In this document: positions 1 through 6,433 of the stretch, piece after piece | Numbering within the stretch: position 1 is the first letter of the stretch | Layout of the letters: each line of letters begins with the position of its first letter | Notes under the pieces: generated by a model | Seen by the model: the letters and a program-made list of their open reading frames with translations, nothing else | What the model was told of the DNA's origin: nothing | Databases searched by the model: none | Made by a program: the position numbers and the translations under genes | NCBI GenBank assembly: GCA_030610025.1 | Contig: JAUWSP010000087.1 | Span: forward strand, 1 to 8,632 | Direction of reading: 5' to 3' | Source: Acidobacteriota bacterium | GTDB taxonomy: Bacteria > Acidobacteriota > Thermoanaerobaculia > Multivoradales > JAHEKO01 | DNA: 8,632 bases

Positions 1-65
1 CGCCAGGACCTTCATGGAGCGCTAGAGATCCCGCGCGATGCTGACAAGATGGCGGCGCCGCCGGA

Positions 66-119
66 TGTAGGGAAGGGGCTTGCCCCCTCCCGCGGGAGCC
101 CGCAAGGGGCTCCCCTACA
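66..119. repeat. REP-like twin-hairpin palindrome (54 bp)
   Basis: The element begins TGTAGGG and ends CCCTACA, with the perfect centre CCCGCGGG at 89-96. Folded about 92/93, 20 of 27 positions pair. The mismatches cluster where each half makes its own hairpin. The left half (70-91) pairs with one mismatch around a TT loop (GGGGC-TT-GCCCC core). The right half (94-114) forms a perfect 8-bp stem, GGGAGCCC/GGGCTCCC, around a GCAAG loop. Outer TGTAGGG/CCCTACA ends with tandem hairpins are the style of dispersed intergenic palindromes in many GC-rich bacteria. Copy number elsewhere in this genome cannot be judged from one window. Confidence 0.7.
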
Positions 120-130
120 AAGCCGACGCC

Positions 131-157
131 GTCCCCCTGCGGACCACCCGGGGGGAC
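131..157. repeat. GC-rich hairpin GTCCCCC/GGGGGAC
   Basis: The arms GTCCCCC (131-137) and GGGGGAC (151-157) pair perfectly over 7 bp around a 13-nt loop. The hairpin lies 11 bp right of the REP-like element and could be its degraded flank or a separate element. No T-run follows on either strand, so it is not a classical terminator. Function unknown. Confidence 0.4.
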
Positions 158-190
158 CTCCACGCGAAACCGGGTCTTTAGAGGCTGCAC

Positions 191-219
191 AAAAAATCGG
201 CCGGGCGCGAGGCCCGGCC
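191..219 (-). terminator. Intrinsic terminator of the secreted-protein gene
   Basis: Read on the minus strand, a perfect 8-bp stem GGCCGGGC/GCCCGGCC (219-212 and 206-199) encloses the 5-nt loop CTCGC. It is followed by GA and then six T (196-191). It starts about 28 nt past the TAG stop at 250-248. Stem, loop and U-tract all match a Rho-independent terminator for the leftward gene. On the plus strand only mixed sequence follows the stem, so it should act in one direction. Confidence 0.88.
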
Positions 220-247
220 TTGGATTGTCCACACTGACAGCTGTTCG

Positions 248-1990
248 CTACGGCGCCGAGGCCGACCAGGAGGAGGTGTCTCCGCTCTCGAAGCCATCCG
301 AGAAGACGACTTCCGCCGCATCGAAGGCGAACGAGACGATGCCGGTGCTCCAGCCGGATGAACTGGTGTCTACAAAGTATTCCTGCGTATACCAGAAGGT
401 GAGATCGTCATCGGGATCGACGTTCATGGAGCTGTAGTCACCCCAGCGGGAGTTCCCCGTCTGGGATCCACCACCTGCGAACGGCGTCTGCTCCGCTCTC
501 ATGGTCCCGAGAGGATCGCCCGCCAAGCGGCCCGTGTAGCGAATCGACGGATGCGTGGTCAAGGACGAGACGCTGTAGCCCAGCGCGATGTTGCCGTTCT
601 TGTCCATGGCGATGCTTCCCATCCAGCGGTTCTCGCCATCATCGGGATCAAAGACGTTGTCCTGCTGCATGAAGGGAGATCCAAAAGGATCCCGGATTTC
701 GAACCAGTGGACTCCAGCGCGATCCGTGCCGTCGGCATCCACGGTGTGGCTGCCGACCAGTACCTCGTAGCTACCCATGTTCCGGTAGGCCATGCGATGC
801 ATGAGCCGGGGAGCGACAGGTTCGAGGAGCGGACTATCCTGCAGTCCAAAGGGTGGATTGTCGTACGGTGGCTGCGGGATGCACTCTCGATCACCGGGGC
901 AGAACGTAGGATCGATATCGATCGTATCGAGAACGTAGTCGAAGTCGAGACCATCACCAAACGTCGAGTTGCCCGGAGTATTCCAGTCGACGTCGAATTG
1001 CCAGAACCACAACTGATCGGCCGAAAGAGGCGGCTCGGACCAATCGGCATCTTCCCACTCGATGAAGAGACCCGGACGCCCTGCGGGAGGTGGGGAGGCC
1101 GCACCGTCCCAGTCCACTGGAATCTGAGCACCGTAGAAATCATCGTGAGCGAACAGGTCGAACTTGACCATCGTCGCGGCGTTGCCCTTCAGCATCTCTG
1201 CCCACTCGAAGGCCGCAACCCCCTGTCCTGCCCATGTCCCCCCGGCAGACATGTCGAACTGGTTCGCCGCCATGTACAGCCCATCCGGCCAGATGCCGAA
1301 GTGGGGATAGTCGTTGAGAATCGTATCGGACCAGTGGAACTCGTATGTGTGCCAGCTACCGGTCGGATCGCCGGTCGCCGAGACGGCGATGCATTGTCCG
1401 TACTCGGTATTCGGCCCGAGACCAAAGAGATAGAACTGGCTGATCATCCACCGGCCATTCGTACTGTCGTAGAGGACGATCGGATCGCCGTCGTTCTGGG
1501 ACTCGCACCTGCCTCCGGCCCCGGTCCAAAGGTCGTTGACGTTGAACGGCCCAAGGACCACAGCCCCCGTCGCCTTGTTGAACACCGCATAATCTGTGTT
1601 GACCGCCTGCACGTAGTACATAGGTCCCACGTCGCCCACAGTGTCCGGTGGCGACCAACCCGTGGCATCGATTCCAGGGAAGGACTTCAAGGGCGTGGGC
1701 GCCGGATCGGGCGGATAGGGTGGTGGCATGCGTTCTGAGCCCATCGATGGACCCGAGCGCGAAACCTTGGGCATTCTGCCAAGTGGGTTGATCTCACGGG
1801 GCTCGCCTTCGAAAGGTACTCTCGGCTCTCGCACCAGGTCTCGAAGCGGCGCCGAGGTGCTGTGGCGCACGGATTGACTGACGATGGGGCCCGCCTGGCC
1901 ATCGGACTGGGCCTGGGCAGGCAGAGCTCCGGCGATGATGACCAGCGACGTCAGGAAGAAAAAGAGACGATTGGGTCTGTAGCTTTTCAC
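248..1990 (-). CDS. Secreted beta-rich protein with a C-terminal FESGD tail
   Basis: This 580-aa exported protein has no established function that I know of. The reading frame is open to 2158, but I place the start at GTG 1990. A strong GAGGAGAG ribosome site sits 5 nt upstream of it, and the encoded protein then begins with a signal peptide (basic start, hydrophobic residues 9-23, likely cleavage after AQA at 27). After a Pro-rich linker (about 50-105) comes a conserved-looking block with SPPDTVGDVGP (113-123), DGDPIVLYD (167-175), DYPHFGIWPDG (227-237), RWMGSIAMDKNGNIALGYS (455-473) and RWGDYSSMNVDPDDD (515-529). These Trp/Asp/Gly-rich strands suggest a beta-propeller-like fold and recall an uncharacterised family of large secreted bacterial proteins. 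Cysteines C162, C200, C364 and C370 could form two disulfides. The protein ends in DGFESGDTSSWSASAP, a recurrent tail of exported proteins in some lineages, possibly a sorting or anchoring signal. The gene is monocistronic, divergent from the ankyrin operon, and has its own terminator. Confidence 0.85.
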   Translation of the reverse strand: MKSYRPNRLFFFLTSLVIIAGALPAQAQSDGQAGPIVSQSVRHSTSAPLRDLVREPRVPFEGEPREINPLGRMPKVSRSGPSMGSERMPPPYPPDPAPTPLKSFPGIDATGWSPPDTVGDVGPMYYVQAVNTDYAVFNKATGAVVLGPFNVNDLWTGAGGRCESQNDGDPIVLYDSTNGRWMISQFYLFGLGPNTEYGQCIAVSATGDPTGSWHTYEFHWSDTILNDYPHFGIWPDGLYMAANQFDMSAGGTWAGQGVAAFEWAEMLKGNAATMVKFDLFAHDDFYGAQIPVDWDGAASPPPAGRPGLFIEWEDADWSEPPLSADQLWFWQFDVDWNTPGNSTFGDGLDFDYVLDTIDIDPTFCPGDRECIPQPPYDNPPFGLQDSPLLEPVAPRLMHRMAYRNMGSYEVLVGSHTVDADGTDRAGVHWFEIRDPFGSPFMQQDNVFDPDDGENRWMGSIAMDKNGNIALGYSVSSLTTHPSIRYTGRLAGDPLGTMRAEQTPFAGGGSQTGNSRWGDYSSMNVDPDDDLTFWYTQEYFVDTSSSGWSTGIVSFAFDAAEVVFSDGFESGDTSSWSASAP

Positions 1991-1995
1991 GGTTA

Positions 1996-2003
1996 CTCTC
2001 CTC
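1996..2003 (-). promoter_or_regulatory. Ribosome binding site deciding a GTG start
   Basis: The minus strand reads GAGGAGAG and then TAACC before GTG at 1990. This purine-rich site with a 5-nt spacer selects the GTG start over the longer in-frame ATG at 2158. The longer reading would place 56 Arg/Ser-rich residues ahead of the signal peptide and would run into the divergent neighbour's coding region. Confidence 0.8.
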
Positions 2004-2043
2004 GCAGTGGAAGAACTGCTGAGCGAAACGCCCGCGGAACCGG

Positions 2044-2059
2044 GAAATGTTAGCATTTC
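2044..2059. promoter_or_regulatory. 16-bp inverted repeat, candidate operator
   Basis: GAAATGTTAGCATTTC has perfect 6-bp arms (GAAATG/CATTTC), and seven of its eight symmetric base pairs match. It lies in the 76-bp gap between two divergent genes, 7 nt before ATG 2067 of the ankyrin lipoprotein and 54 bp before the GTG of the secreted protein. It is AT-richer than its surroundings. A dimeric repressor bound here could affect either gene, or the repeat could fold in the mRNA leader of the ankyrin gene. I find no convincing -35/-10 pair in the gap. The minus strand has a TAACAT within the repeat, but no good -35 hexamer 17 bp upstream. Confidence 0.35.
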
Positions 2060-2066
2060 GCAGTCC

Positions 2067-2774
2067 ATGAACCTACTCGCCCCCGTTTCTCTGCGCCTGA
2101 CTGTGCTGGCCGTCGGCCTGACCCTTCTGCTTCCTGCAGTGGCCTGCTCGAGCTCCACTCCGCCTCCTCCTGAGCCTGACCAAGAAGCTCAGAGCCCGGC
2201 TCGACTCAACGCAGCACTCCGCACGGCAGTGACTTCCGGAGATGCCGCAGCGATTCCCGGCCTGGTGGAGAAGGGTGCGGATGTGGAGGTCCGTTGGAAG
2301 TTCGAGGAAAGTCTGCTCATGAAAGCGGCCGAAGTCGGCGATGAGGCCGTGGTACTGGCGCTACTGAAGGCAGGGGCCAATGTGGATGGTGGCAACGACT
2401 GGGGTCACACGGCTCTCTTCAAGGCCGTACTCGAGAAGAAGGTGGAGATCGTAGAGCAACTTCTGAACGCCGGTGCCGACCCTGGCGTCCAGGCCAAGTT
2501 CGGCTTCACTCCCTTGAGAGTCGCCGCTGCCGATGGCTCAACCGAGATCACCCGCCTGCTACTCGAAGCCGGTGCGGATCCGAACCCGATAACGAAGCAA
2601 GGCGACACGCCGCTCATGAACGCCGCCCTGGGTGGGCACATAGAAGTCGTACGACTGCTTCTGGAGCACGGGGCCGACCCCTCGATCACGGTCGAAGGCG
2701 ACATCACGGCCTTGAGCCTGGCCCGCGAAGGCAAGCACGAAGCCATCGTCCAACTCCTCGAAGCCAAGCAATAG
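2067..2774 (+). CDS. Ankyrin-repeat lipoprotein
   Basis: This 235-aa protein is probably exported and lipid-anchored. The frame is open from 2007, but ATG 2067 puts a proper signal sequence at the N-terminus: hydrophobic residues 10-25, then a lipobox-like AVA-C with the acceptor at C27. Ser at +2 would favour outer-membrane sorting under the Lol rule. A short Pro/Glu linker (31-44) leads to about six ankyrin units covering roughly 49-233, the last one partial. Typical signatures are TALFKAVLEKKVEIVEQLL, TPLRVAAADGS, LLLEAGADPN, TPLMNAALGGHIEVVRLLL and HGADPS. Ankyrin repeats bind proteins and have no catalytic role, so a partner-binding function in the periplasm or envelope is the most that can be said. 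No clear Shine-Dalgarno sequence precedes 2067. The next gene begins 6 bp downstream, so this is the likely first gene of the operon. Confidence 0.87.
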   Translation: MNLLAPVSLRLTVLAVGLTLLLPAVACSSSTPPPPEPDQEAQSPARLNAALRTAVTSGDAAAIPGLVEKGADVEVRWKFEESLLMKAAEVGDEAVVLALLKAGANVDGGNDWGHTALFKAVLEKKVEIVEQLLNAGADPGVQAKFGFTPLRVAAADGSTEITRLLLEAGADPNPITKQGDTPLMNAALGGHIEVVRLLLEHGADPSITVEGDITALSLAREGKHEAIVQLLEAKQ

Positions 2775-2780
2775 CAGTCA

Positions 2781-4337
2781 ATGCGTCCCTTCCGCTGGCC
2801 GCTCCGACTGCTTCCTTCAGCAACACCAGCGATGGAGAGCCTCGGCTTGGAACAGGTTCGTCAGGAGAATCTGTTCCTGCTTCACCTGGTCGCCTGGGCA
2901 TCGACCAGCCTCTTCTTAGTCGTCATCAATCTGCTTTCGGAAAACTTCTCGCGGCTCTCCTGGAGCCTCTACGCCTCGGGTGCCTGGGCAGGGGTCCTGG
3001 TTGTCCACTGGTACCTGGGTGTGGTCATGGGGAGGCGAAGGTATGAGGACCAGCACCGGAAGCTCGAAAGGCAACATGCGATCTCCGCTGCAGACCAGGA
3101 AAGCGAAGACCCGAGTGACATCGAGGCCTTGCGACGGACTCTTCTCCGCTCAGCGGAGGCGGCCCGAGACGCTCTGAGGCAGGTCAGTCCTGACGCCGTT
3201 GCCGATGTTTCCCGTGGCGAGTCCCGTGCTCTGGAGCTTGTGGCTTGGCTCGAAGAGGCGGAATCCGTCGTGGCTCGCTCGAGGCAAGCCCACGACCTTC
3301 GGCAGAATGTGGCAGCCACCCTCTCGAAGCCTGGAGGCGAACGTTTGCGGGCCGCCCTCCAGAAGCTCCTCGCACAGCTCGACATACAGGACGTCAGAAT
3401 GGCGACACTCGAGCGTGAAGCCGCGCGCCGTAGATCCCTGCTGGATTCCTTCCTCCTGGTGGTGGAGAGCGCCGGAGTCGCCCAATCCAGCAGCGAAGTG
3501 CTGGCCGCGGTGAGCCAGCCACTTCGCGAGCGGGTCGATCTCCTGGAAGCGGACAGAGCTCCCGACGACGCCACCGATCTGGCGGGCATCAGCCAGGCCG
3601 CAGAGGCGGACCGCATTCGAGAGGAAATGAAGCTGGCCCAGGATCTTCAGAGGTCCATCCTCCCCGATGCAGCGCCGGAGACCGCCGGGCTCTCGGTGGC
3701 CCACTACTGTTGCCCGTCGAGTGAAGTTGGCGGCGATTACTTCGATTTCTATGCGCTCGGCCCCGGGCGACTCCTGGTGGCCATCGGCGACGCCAGCGGC
3801 CACGGACTGGACAGCTCGATGGTCAGCAGCATGGCCAAGAGTGCCCTCTACACCCAGGTCTCCGCCGGCCGCACCCTCGAGGAGTCGATGGCCGAGATGA
3901 ATCGCCTCATGTACGACACGCTCGGCAAGCGGCGACTCATGACTCTCGCCCTCCTGGAGATCGATACCAAGCTCCGACGCCTCTCGTGGGTGAACGCGGG
4001 CCAGGTCTTCCCCCTCATTCGTCGCCAAGGCAGGATTCTGGAGCTCAAGCAGTCCAGCTACCCTCTCGGCGTGCGGCGCGGTACCCGGTACGAGCGGCAG
4101 GAGATGGAGCTCGAGGCGGGCGACCTCGTTCTGCTCCTGACCGATGGGCTCTTCGAAGCGGCGGCCAGGGAAGGCGAGATCTATGGTTGGGACCGGGTCG
4201 TGGACCGTTTCCGACGCACCGAGATTGACGGGGTCGAGGCAATCGTGGAGGACTTCGCCGAGGACCTTCGGAAGCACCTGGCCGAGACACCGTTGCCAGA
4301 CGACGTCACCCTGATCGCCCTCCGTATCGAGGATTGA
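2781..4337 (+). CDS. Membrane-anchored PP2C phosphatase, RsbU/SpoIIE type
   Basis: This 518-aa protein is a predicted Ser/Thr phosphatase. Members of the family dephosphorylate STAS anti-anti-sigma factors in partner-switching pathways. Two membrane helices (about 31-52 and 60-82), with H35, N50 and H76 at characteristic places, resemble the 2TM domain and leave the rest cytoplasmic. Residues 100-280 are charged, mostly helical and coiled-coil-like, with no GAF, PAS, HAMP or receiver domain that I recognise. The helix KLAQDLQRSILP (284-295) leads into the catalytic domain (about 300-516). Metal-binding acidic residues are intact: EVGGDYFD (D319), GDASGHG (D337), LLTDGLFEA (D455) and DDVTL (D507/D508). 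The enzyme should therefore be active. ATG 2781 lies 6 bp after the ankyrin stop without a good ribosome site. ATG 2832 (M18) is an alternative that keeps both membrane helices. No RsbV- or RsbW-like partner is in the window, so its substrate is unknown. Confidence 0.92.
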   Translation: MRPFRWPLRLLPSATPAMESLGLEQVRQENLFLLHLVAWASTSLFLVVINLLSENFSRLSWSLYASGAWAGVLVVHWYLGVVMGRRRYEDQHRKLERQHAISAADQESEDPSDIEALRRTLLRSAEAARDALRQVSPDAVADVSRGESRALELVAWLEEAESVVARSRQAHDLRQNVAATLSKPGGERLRAALQKLLAQLDIQDVRMATLEREAARRRSLLDSFLLVVESAGVAQSSSEVLAAVSQPLRERVDLLEADRAPDDATDLAGISQAAEADRIREEMKLAQDLQRSILPDAAPETAGLSVAHYCCPSSEVGGDYFDFYALGPGRLLVAIGDASGHGLDSSMVSSMAKSALYTQVSAGRTLEESMAEMNRLMYDTLGKRRLMTLALLEIDTKLRRLSWVNAGQVFPLIRRQGRILELKQSSYPLGVRRGTRYERQEMELEAGDLVLLLTDGLFEAAAREGEIYGWDRVVDRFRRTEIDGVEAIVEDFAEDLRKHLAETPLPDDVTLIALRIED

Positions 4338-4340
4338 AGG
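4336..4340 (+). promoter_or_regulatory. Ribosome binding site favouring ATG 4349
   Basis: GAAGG lies 8 nt before ATG 4349 and overlaps the TGA stop of the phosphatase gene. The alternative TTG at 4334 would overlap that stop by 4 nt, but it has GAGGA directly abutting it with no spacer. ATG 4349 is therefore preferred. The difference is only five residues. Confidence 0.6.
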
Positions 4341-4348
4341 CCACCCGA

Positions 4349-6433
4349 ATGGCGAAGCAGAACAACGAAACAACGCGGACCCCAGGGTTCTATCAACCCC
4401 TACCGGATCTCCAGTCCCTGGAGGCGCTGGAAGCAAGGACGAACAAGGGGCAGCTCATTGCGAGGCGGATGTCTCACCTCTTTGCGGCGATCGCCGCCCT
4501 GCTGGTTCTCGTCAACCTCCTAAACACGGCAACCGACTCGACGCTTTCCCTGATGCTGCGTGCCTGGTCGGTCATACCCTTGTTGGCCCTGGGGTTGATC
4601 CTCGCGCTGCTCTTCGCCCACGCCTATTGGGCCCGTCCGCGAGCCCTGGAAGCCCAGAAGACCTTGATTTCCAACCGGCGACGCTTTAGCTATGAGTTCC
4701 GGGCACGAGCCGCCGAGGCTCGGATCTCGGGGCGACTCGAAGGCCTGCCATCCCGCCGCCCGGAGCTCGAGACCGCGTTGGAATCCGGCCGGCACGCCTC
4801 GGCCCTGGCCCTCGCAGGGCTGACAAGTGCCAGTAGTGAGGAATGTGAACGACAGTGCGCCCTGCTCGACGCCTATCGGGTGGCGCTCGACAATCTGGAG
4901 ATCGAGTCGCTTCTGCGGCCAGGCTTCTTCATGCAACCCGAAGCGCTGGGGTCACTGAAAACCGTCGCCCGGATCTTCGACAGGGTCTCGGAGGAGCCGC
5001 CTCTCGCGACGCCACCCTCCCCTGTAGCAATACCCAGACAAAGGCACTCCATCGCGGTGTTGCCATTCGTCGACTTGAGCCTGGACCAGGATCAAAGGAT
5101 CTTCGCCGACGGTCTCGCCGAAGAGCTCATCAACGCGCTCACCAAGCTCGAGGGGCTACGAGTCATCGCCCGAAGCTCCGCCTTCGCCTGCGGAGAGCAG
5201 GACTGCGAGATCCAGGAAATCGGCCGACAGCTCCAGGTCGATACCGTGGTCGAGGGAAGCATCCGCACGTCCGGTGATCGCCTTCGGATCACCGTCCAGC
5301 TCATGAGGGTTTCCGATGCCGAGCATCTCTGGTCAGAGACGTTCGACCGCAAGCTGGTCGACCTTCTTGCCGTTCAGGATCAGATTGCCGCCGCAGTGGT
5401 CGAGCAGCTGCAGGACGAGGTGCTCGGAGAGATCGAGCCTCCTCAGATCAGGGCACAGACCGAAAGCCTCGAGGCCTACCATCTCTATCTCAAGGGTCGT
5501 CATTTCTGGAACAAGCGGACGCCGGCCGATCTTCAGCAGAGTGTCGAGCAGTTCGAGGCGGCAATCGCGCGCGATCCGGGGTACGCGCTGGCGCATGTCG
5601 GATTGGCAGATGCCTTGAATCTGCTGGGCTACTACAGCGTTGTGGCCCCCGCCAAGGCTTTTCCCCGATCTCGAGACGCAGCCCAGAAAGCCCTGGAGCT
5701 GGACGATTCGCTGGCCGAGGCTCACTGCTCTCTGGCCTTCTCGTGTCTCTTGTACGACTGGGACTGGCAGGGAGCGGGTGAGGAATTCGCCCGCACCTTC
5801 GAGCTCAACCCCGGCTACGCGACGGCCCACCATTGGTTCGCCGAGTACCTCGCCTTCCTGGGTCGCCACGACGAGGCCATCGACCAAGCCCGCACGGCGC
5901 TGGCCCTCGACCCGCTGTCGCTGATCATCAACGTCCTGCTTGGGTGGACCTTCTACTACGCTCGAAGGTACGACGAAGCGATCGAGCAGCTCGAGGAGAC
6001 TCTGCGACTCGATTCATCCTTCGCACCGGCCCAGCTCTGGCTCGGCCTCGCCTACGAGCGAGTCGGCGAGCTGGACAAGGCCGAGCAGTCGCGGAAGCAG
6101 GCCGCCGACGGCTCCGGCCGTAGCCCGCTGACCCTCGCCGCCCTGGGGCAACTCTTCGCCAAGCGGGACGAGCGAGGCAACGCCCTGGCCATCCTCGAAG
6201 AGCTCATGGTCATGGCCGAGACCCGATATCTGCCGGCCTACCACATCGCGGCGATCCACGCCGCAAGCCACGAAGACGAGCTGGCGCTCGATTGGCTCGA
6301 CAAGGCCCGCCAGGAGCGGACCAACTGGATGGTCTTCCTGAACATCGACCCAGTGTGGGACCGACTTCGCTCAGAACCCCGATTCCGTGCCTTGGTCAAG
6401 GAGGTCGGCTTGGATCCGGAGGGTGGCCAATGA
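4349..6433 (+). CDS. 2TM-anchored TolB-like/TPR signalling protein
   Basis: This 694-aa protein has no evident catalytic site. Two membrane helices (about 43-60 and 74-94) with H43, V55-N56-L57-L58 and H91 recall the anchor of the upstream phosphatase. A charged helical region (about 100-215) and a Pro-rich linker follow. Residues 234-358 form the TolB N-terminal-like (FlgO/COG5616-type) domain: SIAVLPFVDLS, FADGLAEELINALTKLEGL, VIARSS, EIGRQLQVDTVVEGSIR and HLWSETFDR. About eight TPR units fill 376-655 (for example ALAHVGLADALNLLG and AHHWFAEYLAFLGRHDEAI). The end, IDPVWDRLRSEPRFRALVKEVGL, is typical of this family. Family members usually carry a kinase, adenylate cyclase or winged-helix domain in front. 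Here that is replaced by the membrane anchor. An extra C281/C286 pair lies in the TolB-like domain. The gene is 11 bp from the phosphatase and overlaps the peptidase by 4 bp. It is probably a cytoplasmic-facing protein-binding scaffold. Confidence 0.88.
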   Translation: MAKQNNETTRTPGFYQPLPDLQSLEALEARTNKGQLIARRMSHLFAAIAALLVLVNLLNTATDSTLSLMLRAWSVIPLLALGLILALLFAHAYWARPRALEAQKTLISNRRRFSYEFRARAAEARISGRLEGLPSRRPELETALESGRHASALALAGLTSASSEECERQCALLDAYRVALDNLEIESLLRPGFFMQPEALGSLKTVARIFDRVSEEPPLATPPSPVAIPRQRHSIAVLPFVDLSLDQDQRIFADGLAEELINALTKLEGLRVIARSSAFACGEQDCEIQEIGRQLQVDTVVEGSIRTSGDRLRITVQLMRVSDAEHLWSETFDRKLVDLLAVQDQIAAAVVEQLQDEVLGEIEPPQIRAQTESLEAYHLYLKGRHFWNKRTPADLQQSVEQFEAAIARDPGYALAHVGLADALNLLGYYSVVAPAKAFPRSRDAAQKALELDDSLAEAHCSLAFSCLLYDWDWQGAGEEFARTFELNPGYATAHHWFAEYLAFLGRHDEAIDQARTALALDPLSLIINVLLGWTFYYARRYDEAIEQLEETLRLDSSFAPAQLWLGLAYERVGELDKAEQSRKQAADGSGRSPLTLAALGQLFAKRDERGNALAILEELMVMAETRYLPAYHIAAIHAASHEDELALDWLDKARQERTNWMVFLNIDPVWDRLRSEPRFRALVKEVGLDPEGGQ
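6418..6422 (+). promoter_or_regulatory. Strong ribosome binding site inside the TolB/TPR gene
   Basis: GGAGG lies 7 nt before ATG 6430, inside the last codons of the upstream gene. With the ATGA stop/start overlap it fixes the peptidase start and indicates coupled translation. It rules out the longer in-frame reading from 6292, which would overlap the TPR gene by 142 bp and bury the signal peptide. Confidence 0.85.

Larger units (their letters stand above)
1..247. other. Non-coding region at the left edge, rich in hairpins
   Basis: I see no convincing gene here. Frame 2 reads ARTFMER and then stops at TAG 23-25, so the last codons of a rightward gene entering from the left are possible, but seven residues cannot establish that. 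Frame 1 is open to 237, but its translation is low-complexity Pro/Arg/Gly and runs straight through palindromes, so I treat it as spurious. The region holds a perfect 12-bp palindrome GGCGGCGCCGCC (51-62), a REP-like twin hairpin (66-119), a third GC-rich hairpin (131-157) and the terminator of the leftward gene (191-219). Confidence 0.7.

Noticed and set aside
2..25. C-terminal codons of an upstream rightward gene (ARTFMER, stop TAG)
   Set aside because: Seven residues at the window edge are too few to support a gene call, though it remains possible.
49..237. Possible 62-aa gene in the left-edge non-coding region
   Set aside because: It translates a palindromic repeat, a hairpin and the terminator stem, and the product is low-complexity.
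551..1738. 395-codon open frame on the plus strand opposite the secreted-protein gene
   Set aside because: It is fully antisense to a gene with signal peptide, ribosome site and terminator. Its translation is Arg/Val/Ile-rich without domains, as expected from a GC-rich mirror frame.
1991..2066. Sigma-70-like promoter (TAACAT as -10 on the minus strand)
   Set aside because: No acceptable -35 hexamer lies at 16-18 bp, and short matches like this are expected by chance.
1991..2158. N-terminal extension of the secreted protein to ATG 2158
   Set aside because: It would bury the signal peptide behind 56 Arg/Ser-rich residues and overlap the divergent ankyrin gene. GTG 1990 has a strong ribosome site.
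4334..4348. TTG 4334 as start of the TolB/TPR gene, giving a stop/start overlap
   Set aside because: The only ribosome-like purines abut the TTG with no spacer. ATG 4349 has GAAGG at a normal 8-nt distance.
3150..4436. 428-codon open frame on the minus strand opposite the phosphatase gene
   Set aside because: The plus-strand frame has intact catalytic motifs over the same stretch. The minus product shows no recognisable motif and also crosses the junction into the next gene.
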